From: Natrarchaeobius oligotrophus
GTDB lineage: Archaea; Halobacteriota; Halobacteria; Halobacteriales; Natrialbaceae
Reading direction: 5' to 3'
DNA length: 57,723 bases
Assembly (NCBI RefSeq): GCF_003841465.1
Contig: NZ_REFZ01000020.1
Span: 1-57,723 of the forward strand
Each line of letters begins with the position of its first letter. Position 1 is the first letter of the stretch. This document shows, piece by piece, positions 52,496 through 57,723 of the stretch. A program made the position numbers and the translations under genes. Under the pieces are notes generated by a model that was given only the letters and a program-made list of their open reading frames with translations, searched no databases and had not been told where the DNA came from.

Positions 52496-54826
52496 ATGAG
52501 TTCTGCCGTCGGCGAGGATACCGTACGGGCCGTCGCCACCGGACGGGAAACCCTCGGCGCGATATTCTCGAGCGCTCAGACGCACCTCCAGAAGGTGTTC
52601 ATCGTCTTCACTCTCGGCTTCGTCGGCTCGTTTTACGCCCTGCGCGTCTGGATCTGGGATTTCCTCGAGGAGACGGCCAAAGCGGAGATGGGACAGTACG
52701 TCGCCGACTCGACGGACATCATCACGCGGACCCCGTTCGAGGTGATTCTCCTCCAGGCGAAAATCGGGCTGATCGTGGGCGTCCTCGTCGCGATCCCGGC
52801 ACTGTTGTACCTCTCGCGCGAAGCGCTCCGACAGCGGGGATACGAAAGCGTCGTGCCGATCTCGCGAACGTACCTCGTCGGCTTCGCGACCGCCTCGTTC
52901 GTGCTGTTCTGGGGCGGAATCGTCTACGCGTACGGCATTTTCTTCCCCTACGCGTTCGACTTCCTCGCGTCCAACGCCGTCAACGCCGGCGTCAAACCGA
53001 GCTTCGGCATCACAGAGTTCACCGAGTTCATCGCGCTGTTGACGCTGTCGTTCGGTCTCGCCGCCCAGCTACCGCTGTTTATGGGTGTCCTCTCGTACAC
53101 CGAGATCGTCCCCTACGAGACGTTCCGGGACAGGTGGCGCCACGCCATCGTCGCCATCACCGTCTTCGGCGCGATGTTCTCTCCGCCGGACCCGTTCACG
53201 CTCATCATGTGGGCGATGCCGATGGTCGCCCTCTACGTCTTCAGCCTCGGACTGGCGAAGCTCGTCACGAACATTCGAAGACGCGGCGCGGCCGAGACCG
53301 ACGGGACGGGAACCGAACACTTCAAGGGGCTCATCCTCCGGTTCGTCGCCGTGCTCTCGGCGGTTGCGGTCGCGGTCTCGGTCGCGGTCAACCGGGGCGC
53401 GTTCGCGTACCTCGAGGAGTCGGTCTATCCCCAATTCCCGGCCGCCGTACGCCCCGAAGACGGCGGCACGCTCGAGTCGATCGCGCTCGAGTACGGCCTG
53501 CTCGGCGACGTCGCGGCCGGGCTGGCCGTGGCCGCGGGCGTCGGCGTGTTGATCCTGTTCGTCTACACCGTCAAGGTGTTACAGTCGCCCGTCTACCCCC
53601 GCGAGGGCGACATCAGACGCGCCGAGACGCCCGACGACGTCGATTTCGAGATGCTCGCGGCCGACGACGTCGAGGAGGTTCCGTCGACCGTCTTCCTCGC
53701 GATGGAAGAAGACGACGCCCTCGAGTACTCCCGACAGGCGATGTACGACGACGATCGGGAGAAAGCCCAGGCCATTCTGAACCGCTTCGATACGCTTCAG
53801 GCCGAGGCGGCCCAAGCCGACGACGCGCCCGAGGGCGACGGGAGTGACGCTGCCGGCGAAAGCGCCGACGCGGCCGAACCCGAGGAGGAGGACAACGTCT
53901 TCGCGAGCACCGCCGCAGGGATGCTCGATCCGTTCACCGAAGAGGAGACGACGGAAGACGACATCGGCGGCTACGCCTACGACATCGCGTTCGTCTTCAA
54001 CAGCCTCACGTCGAAGATGTTCCGCATCGTCGGGCTGTTCATGCTCGTCATGGGCGGGACGTTCGCCTGGCTCTACAGCGGCGGGCTCGGACGCATCCTC
54101 GAGACGTTCCTGGACCGGGTTCCGGACTACGTGCTCGAGGAGGTGGCGGTCCGAAACGGCGTCGATCCGGAGGGGCTGTCCTTCCAGGAACTGATCATGC
54201 AGATGGACATCGTCATCGCGTTGCACCCCGTCGAGGTGCTGATCTTCGAGGTGAAGGTGAGCGTGCTCGCCGCGATCATCACCGTCCTGCCGCTGGTGCT
54301 GTACTACGCGTGGCCGGCGATGAAAGAGCGCGGGCTGGCCTACGGCGATCGACGGATCTTCGTCGTCTGGGGCGGCTCGCTGCTCGGCGGGTTCGCGTTC
54401 GGGACCTACCTCGGGTTCTTCTGGGTCGCGCCCGCCGTGATCTCGTATCTCGTCTCCGACGCGATCACCAACGGAGTGGTCGTCTCCTACCGGATCAGCA
54501 GCTTCTTCTGGCTCGTCATCTTCACGACCGTCGGCATCGGCTTCCTGTTCAACATCATCGTCACGATGGCGCTCTTTCACGTCGGCGGCATCGTCAGCTA
54601 CCGAACCATGCTCGCCGGCTGGCGGCCGGTCGTCGTCGGCATCTTCGTGGTCGCGGCGTTCGCCAGCCCGAAGGGGATCCTCACGATGTTGCTGTTTGCC
54701 ATCCCGATCGCTCTGACGTACGTGCTCGGACTGGCCGTCCTCTACGTGCTCACCGGCGGCGGTCGGCTCTTCGGCGGCAGCGGCGGCGGTGGGCCGTCGA
54801 TCGAGACCGGCCTCTTCGGTCGGTAG
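52496..54826 (+). CDS. tatCt: Duplicated TatC-family translocase (TatCt)
   Basis: 776 residues, two TatC units joined by extra helices, as in haloarchaeal TatCt with about 14 transmembrane segments. Unit 1 has LQKVFIVFTLGFVGSFYALRVW and LLTLSFGLAAQLPLFMGVLSY; unit 2 (from about 490) has SKMFRIVGLFMLVMGGTFAWLY and VVLPL-like segments ending VLGLAVLYVL. An acidic cytoplasmic insert (about 400-490, VEEVPSTVFLAMEEDDALEY) separates them. ATG 52496 (MSSAVGEDTVRAVATGRETL) is like known TatCt starts; ATG 52472 is an in-frame alternative. Confidence 0.94.
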   Translation: MSSAVGEDTVRAVATGRETLGAIFSSAQTHLQKVFIVFTLGFVGSFYALRVWIWDFLEETAKAEMGQYVADSTDIITRTPFEVILLQAKIGLIVGVLVAIPALLYLSREALRQRGYESVVPISRTYLVGFATASFVLFWGGIVYAYGIFFPYAFDFLASNAVNAGVKPSFGITEFTEFIALLTLSFGLAAQLPLFMGVLSYTEIVPYETFRDRWRHAIVAITVFGAMFSPPDPFTLIMWAMPMVALYVFSLGLAKLVTNIRRRGAAETDGTGTEHFKGLILRFVAVLSAVAVAVSVAVNRGAFAYLEESVYPQFPAAVRPEDGGTLESIALEYGLLGDVAAGLAVAAGVGVLILFVYTVKVLQSPVYPREGDIRRAETPDDVDFEMLAADDVEEVPSTVFLAMEEDDALEYSRQAMYDDDREKAQAILNRFDTLQAEAAQADDAPEGDGSDAAGESADAAEPEEEDNVFASTAAGMLDPFTEEETTEDDIGGYAYDIAFVFNSLTSKMFRIVGLFMLVMGGTFAWLYSGGLGRILETFLDRVPDYVLEEVAVRNGVDPEGLSFQELIMQMDIVIALHPVEVLIFEVKVSVLAAIITVLPLVLYYAWPAMKERGLAYGDRRIFVVWGGSLLGGFAFGTYLGFFWVAPAVISYLVSDAITNGVVVSYRISSFFWLVIFTTVGIGFLFNIIVTMALFHVGGIVSYRTMLAGWRPVVVGIFVVAAFASPKGILTMLLFAIPIALTYVLGLAVLYVLTGGGRLFGGSGGGGPSIETGLFGR

Positions 54827-54971
54827 TCGACTGGCTTCGCCGGTCCGAAACTCCCGGACGAGATCGCCGTACCGTCTCGCAACGCCGCCTCGAGTCCCGT
54901 CGAGAGGGACGTCGATACCCAACGTACGCCGATACCCAACGTATATTGTCCGCCTATTCGCTAGCGATCAC

Positions 54972-55148
54972 ATGCCCAAAATTAGCGTCGAAATTCCCCA
55001 GGAACTGCTCGACGATCTGGACGAACACGTCGGTGACGACGGCAAGTTCGTCAACAGAAGCGACGCGATCCGCGCTTCGATCCGCAAGAACCTCGACATC
55101 CTCGACGAGATCGACGCCCGCCACGACCGCCTCGAGTCCGACGAGTGA
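54972..55148 (+). CDS. Ribbon-helix-helix (CopG/MetJ-type) DNA-binding protein
   Basis: 58 residues. MPKISVEIPQELLDDLDEHV forms the beta ribbon and first helix, and FVNRSDAIRASIRKNLDILDE the second, with NRSDAIR the conserved loop. Such proteins bind DNA as dimers and regulate their own or nearby genes, or act as antitoxins. No toxin-like partner is adjacent. GTATATTG near 54941 is a TATA-like box about 29 nt upstream. ATG 54972. Confidence 0.9.
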   Translation: MPKISVEIPQELLDDLDEHVGDDGKFVNRSDAIRASIRKNLDILDEIDARHDRLESDE

Positions 55149-55314
55149 CCGGAACGCGCCGGCTTCCGATCCGTCGCGTTCCGATCGGTCGTCCAGACTA
55201 CTCCGTTTCGCACGGAGCCGTTTCCTCGCGTGTACACGGCGACGTCGACCCCACCCGCGCTTGGATAACCGTCGACGGGTACCCGCCGTTCCCGCCGGAG
55301 CGGCGGGCAACCGG

Positions 55315-56127
55315 TCAGTCGCGATCGAGTCGCCGTGCGAATCCGAAGTTCGGCTTCACGTCCTCGACGCGGACGTCGACGACGTCGCCTTCCTCCGTCG
55401 CTGGGACGAACAGACGGTAGCCCTCGACGGAGGCGATACCGTCGCCCTCGCTGCCGACGTCGACGATTTCGACCTCGAGTTCGTCGCCGGGTCGAACGGG
55501 AGCGGTCAGCCGTCCTTTCCCGACGAAGTACGTCTCCGAGGACTCCTTTCGCGAGGCCTCGGGGCTCGTCGCCCGGACGTACTGGAACTCCTCGTCGAGG
55601 TCCGCGCGAAACTCTTCGACGTCCGGCCCGTCGAAGACCTTCACCACGAAGTCGCCGTCGGCGGCGAGCAACTCGAGTGCCGTCTCGAACGCCTGTCGGG
55701 CCAGATGCAGCGATCGGGCCTGATCGAGCGAGTACTCGCCGGACATGTTGGGTGCCATGTCCGAGAGGACGACGTCGACGGGACCGCCTTCCGACGCGCT
55801 CTCCGCGTCCGCCACGGTTCCGCCGGCCGTCTCGACCACGCGGTCCCGCGTCCGATCCGCGGTCATGTCGCCGCGGATCGTCTCGACGGTGTCGTGGTCG
55901 TCGAACTCCTTGATACGCTGGAGGTCGACGCCGATTACCGTTCCCTCGGAGCCGACCTCTTCGGCCGCCACCTCGAGCCAGCCACCCGGTGCGGCTCCGA
56001 GGTCGACGACCGTATCGCCTCTCGAGAGCACGTTCTCGAGGTCGTCGAGCTGTTTGAGCTTGTACGCCGCCCGACTTCGATACCCCTCCTGTTTCGCCCG
56101 GTTGTAGTAGTCGTCCTTTCGTGTCAT
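55315..56127 (-). CDS. rlmE: 23S rRNA ribose-2'-O-methyltransferase RlmE with C-terminal TRAM domain
   Basis: 270 residues. The FtsJ/RrmJ domain begins MTRKDDYYNRAKQEGYRSRA; SAM motif I is VVDLGAAPGGWLEVA near residue 42. The K-D-K-E catalytic set is represented by the Lys in AYKLKQLD, Asp in VLSDMAPNMSG, Lys in FVVKVFDG and Glu after ASRKESSE. The last ~65 residues are a TRAM RNA-binding domain (LEVEIVDVGSEGDGIASVEG). A haloarchaeal linker (VETAGGTVADAESASEGG) interrupts the fold. It methylates the ribose of U2552-equivalent in 23S rRNA. Confidence 0.95.
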   Translation of the reverse strand: MTRKDDYYNRAKQEGYRSRAAYKLKQLDDLENVLSRGDTVVDLGAAPGGWLEVAAEEVGSEGTVIGVDLQRIKEFDDHDTVETIRGDMTADRTRDRVVETAGGTVADAESASEGGPVDVVLSDMAPNMSGEYSLDQARSLHLARQAFETALELLAADGDFVVKVFDGPDVEEFRADLDEEFQYVRATSPEASRKESSETYFVGKGRLTAPVRPGDELEVEIVDVGSEGDGIASVEGYRLFVPATEEGDVVDVRVEDVKPNFGFARRLDRD

Positions 56128-56332
56128 GAATACCTCACCGAGATTCGTGACGCGTTCACGAGGGTCGGCGAATCCACGTTCATACGAGAGGAGACGTCGC
56201 CGACCCGGAAAGGTACATCGGATGGTGCTGGTAGCGCGTCGTCCCCTCCGGTCGTGGAATTCCTCAAACGCGTTCGCTGGCTCGTCTGTCCCACCGGAAA
56301 GCTATTGTCTCACCAAGTGGAACATGTAACGT

Positions 56333-57013
56333 ATGACGAGACAAAGAGCGGTGACCGACGAGACGAAGCAAGCCACGATCGGGCTTCCGATACCGACTCC
56401 GGATCCCGATTTGTTCCGCCACACGGCAACTGACGACCTGCTCCGGCTGTTACTCGACAATCCGTACGAGCAGTTCACGATCCGCGAGCTAGGGCGACTT
56501 ACCGACAACGCGGCCCAGTCAGTCAAGCGGGCCGTTGACGTCCTCGAAGCCAATGACGTCGTCGTGGTCGAGAGCGAGGGGAATCGTCGACTCGTCGCCG
56601 TCAACCGAACTCGCGTGACGAAGCCCGACGATCCAGTCCTTCGCATTCCCCAGCCGGAGTACCATCCACCAGTCCGTGCTGCACTCGACCGGATCCGCGA
56701 CGAGCTCGGAGACGTGGAGGGCGTCCTCGTGTTCGGGAGCGTCGCCCGAGGCCGTGCCGACCGCCAGAGCGACATCGACCTCTGGATACTGGCCGGCGAC
56801 CGCGTCGAGCAGCATCGCGCCAACGAGGTCGCGAAAGAACTCGGAGAAAAGCGGTTCGACGGCGACCGCTACGAGTTCCAGATCCTCGTCGAGACGCCGG
56901 AGTCGGCACGCGGCCACGGTGACCGGCTTCGAGAGATCTTCGCCGACGCGATAACGCTCGTGGACAGCGACACCCTCAGCAACCTCAAGCGTGAGGTGAT
57001 GGGTGATGCCTGA
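56333..57013 (+). CDS. Winged-helix plus MNT nucleotidyltransferase-fold antitoxin
   Basis: 226 residues. Residues ~30-95 form a winged helix (FTIRELGRLTDNAAQSVKRAVDVLEANDV). Residues ~128-200 are a minimal nucleotidyltransferase with FGSVARGRADRQSDIDLW: GS at 135-136 and metal Asps at 147 and 149. MNT proteins of HEPN/MNT modules AMPylate the HEPN partner to silence it. It overlaps the HEPN gene by 8 nt, the usual operon arrangement. The attached winged helix suggests it also autoregulates. GTAACGT lies upstream; start ATG 56333. Confidence 0.88.
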   Translation: MTRQRAVTDETKQATIGLPIPTPDPDLFRHTATDDLLRLLLDNPYEQFTIRELGRLTDNAAQSVKRAVDVLEANDVVVVESEGNRRLVAVNRTRVTKPDDPVLRIPQPEYHPPVRAALDRIRDELGDVEGVLVFGSVARGRADRQSDIDLWILAGDRVEQHRANEVAKELGEKRFDGDRYEFQILVETPESARGHGDRLREIFADAITLVDSDTLSNLKREVMGDA

Positions 57014-57518
57014 CGAACCCGATGACCTCGTCGATGCAGTCGCACACGCCGAGGACGCCTTCACCGGCCAACTGGGTCGTCCCGACTACGAGGACGGACT
57101 CGATCCGAATGCTCACGATCCCAACGTGATCCAACTTCGGAAGGCGTGCCGCCTCCTCGACGCGTGCCGTCTGCTCCGCAAGCACGACGGCTACCATACG
57201 AGCGTCATCGAAATGTCTTTCGCTGCCATCGAGCGCACTCTCGAGTTCTACGCGCTCACCGCGTCGAACGATACGATCGACGACTTCCGCGAGGGACACG
57301 ACCGGGCGTACGACCGCGGTGCCGATCTCCATCTCGTCACCGATGAAACTGCGCGGCGGATGAAGCAACTCTACCGCGACAACCGCGCAGCGGCGTACTA
57401 CCGCGAGACAGTCGCTGCCGCTCAACAGGCCGATGCGATGTTCGATCTCGCAGTGGCCGTCCACGACTACGTCAAGAACTTCGCACAACTCGCACACGAG
57501 TGTCGCTGTCAGAACTAG
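57006..57518 (+). CDS. HEPN-domain protein, toxin-like partner of the MNT protein
   Basis: 170 residues from ATG 57006. An all-helical HEPN fold is indicated by CRLLDACRLLRKHDGYHTSVIEMSF-type helices, EYALTASNDTIDDFREGHDRAYDRG and the C-terminal QQADAMFDLAVAVHDYV. HEPN toxins are RNases using Rx4-6H near the last helices. Here the equivalent stretch RDNRAAAYYRE (residues 124-134) has no His within 4-6 residues of R124 or R127, though two Tyr follow. Chance Rx4H strings exist at 55-60 and 104-109. It might be an inactive or divergent toxin. Its stop codon lies in the left arm of the palindrome at 57514. Confidence 0.85.
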   Translation: MPDEPDDLVDAVAHAEDAFTGQLGRPDYEDGLDPNAHDPNVIQLRKACRLLDACRLLRKHDGYHTSVIEMSFAAIERTLEFYALTASNDTIDDFREGHDRAYDRGADLHLVTDETARRMKQLYRDNRAAAYYRETVAAAQQADAMFDLAVAVHDYVKNFAQLAHECRCQN

Positions 57519-57602
57519 TGCGTCCCAAGCCTGAACTGATGAGCGAAATCATTCGGTGTGGTTCGATTTCGCTCATCAGTCGACGCTTGGGAGGGTACTA
57601 GT
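57514..57602. repeat. 89-bp near-perfect palindrome after the HEPN gene
   Basis: The left arm ACTAGTGCGTCCCAAGCCTGA and ACTGATGAGCGAAATC (57514-57550) is mirrored by GATTTCGCTCATCAGT and GCTTGGGAGGGTACTAGT (57565-57602) around a 14-bp loop. The ACTAGT ends, the CCCAAGC/GCTTGGG blocks and the 16-bp core pair exactly. It covers the HEPN stop codon. It could be a terminator, MITE or element end. Confidence 0.7.
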
Positions 57603-57723
57603 GGACCATCCAAGAAGTTCGTACCCGGTTAGTCTGGAGTCGTTATCTCCTCAGATGACGTAGAGTGAACAGACCCGACCGAGGAAGAACGTGTCTCCAG
57701 GCCCTAACCCAGTTACAATCACG

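Noticed and set aside
53579-54922. 447-codon minus-strand open frame within tatCt
   Set aside because: Shadow of the TatCt gene; highly charged without structure and ends outside the gene with no promoter.
57110-57335. Rx4H strings at HEPN residues 55-60 and 104-109 as the active site
   Set aside because: Their place in the chain does not match the usual motif position just before the last helices; they are listed as alternatives, not as the assigned site.

Overview
The window is from a haloarchaeon (class Halobacteria). The evidence is a very high G+C content with GTC/GAC/CGC-rich codons, strongly acidic proteins, archaeal housekeeping genes (S19e, PDCD5-type DNA-binding protein, aIF5A, SecG/Sec61-beta, TRAM-fused RlmE, archaeal RNase P RNA), a halophilic 2Fe-2S ferredoxin, a haloarchaeal TatC/TatCt pair, and TATA boxes about 25-30 nt before start codons that suggest leaderless transcripts. 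The background looks chromosomal. Family names come from recall of protein families and visible motifs; no database search was run.

Layout. 1-4.7 kb: a prematurely stopped isoaspartyl peptidase, a membrane-anchored beta-lactamase-fold hydrolase, a winged-helix regulator with a small membrane partner, and small membrane or secreted proteins. 4.8-7.8 kb: housekeeping block rps19e, PDCD5 family, PP-loop ATPase, hisS. 8-15.2 kb: coiled-coil membrane protein, PiT phosphate permease, ferredoxin, prepilin peptidase, HIT hydrolase, upp. 15.2-28.3 kb: S9 peptidase, FAD/Rieske oxidoreductase, GDPD, CARDB protein, berberine-bridge-like oxidase, F420:NADP oxidoreductase, thioredoxin, secG, VOC protein, pdxT, bifunctional-nuclease-like protein, hisE. 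28.6-35.8 kb: a compact MoxR/DUF58/DUF4129 envelope-type operon. 35.8-37.6 kb: an AT-rich island with a tandem zinc-ribbon gene and a cupin gene, studded with a short palindromic repeat. 37.6-41.7 kb: Cys-rich copper-type four-helix protein, Nif3-like protein, acetamidase, a winged-helix gene, and the aIF5A-agmatinase pair. 41.8-43.9 kb: tRNA-Arg(GCG) followed by duplicated copies of its own 3' end, RNase P RNA on the minus strand, and AMMECR1. 44.3-49.6 kb: nicotinate phosphoribosyltransferase and a nicotinamidase-like hydrolase flanking two paralogous HExxH surface proteins. 51.4-54.8 kb: divergent tatC and tatCt. 55-57.7 kb: ribbon-helix-helix protein, RlmE, and an HTH-MNT/HEPN toxin-antitoxin module followed by an 89-bp near-perfect palindrome.

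The most unusual signals are non-coding. One is a six-copy hairpin repeat family starting GAGACGG.CTGCTGTC, two copies of which share the stop codon of the preceding gene. Another is a two-copy TGATAGGGA repeat that also starts exactly on stop codons. There is also an inverted pair of repeats near 7.9 and 11.1 kb, the island palindromes, the tRNA-Arg 3'-end duplications, and the terminal palindrome after the HEPN gene. The strongest protein oddities are the HEPN protein with no His at the expected catalytic position, the recently duplicated AT-rich zinc-ribbon gene, and the apparent DUF7269-DUF58 fusion.
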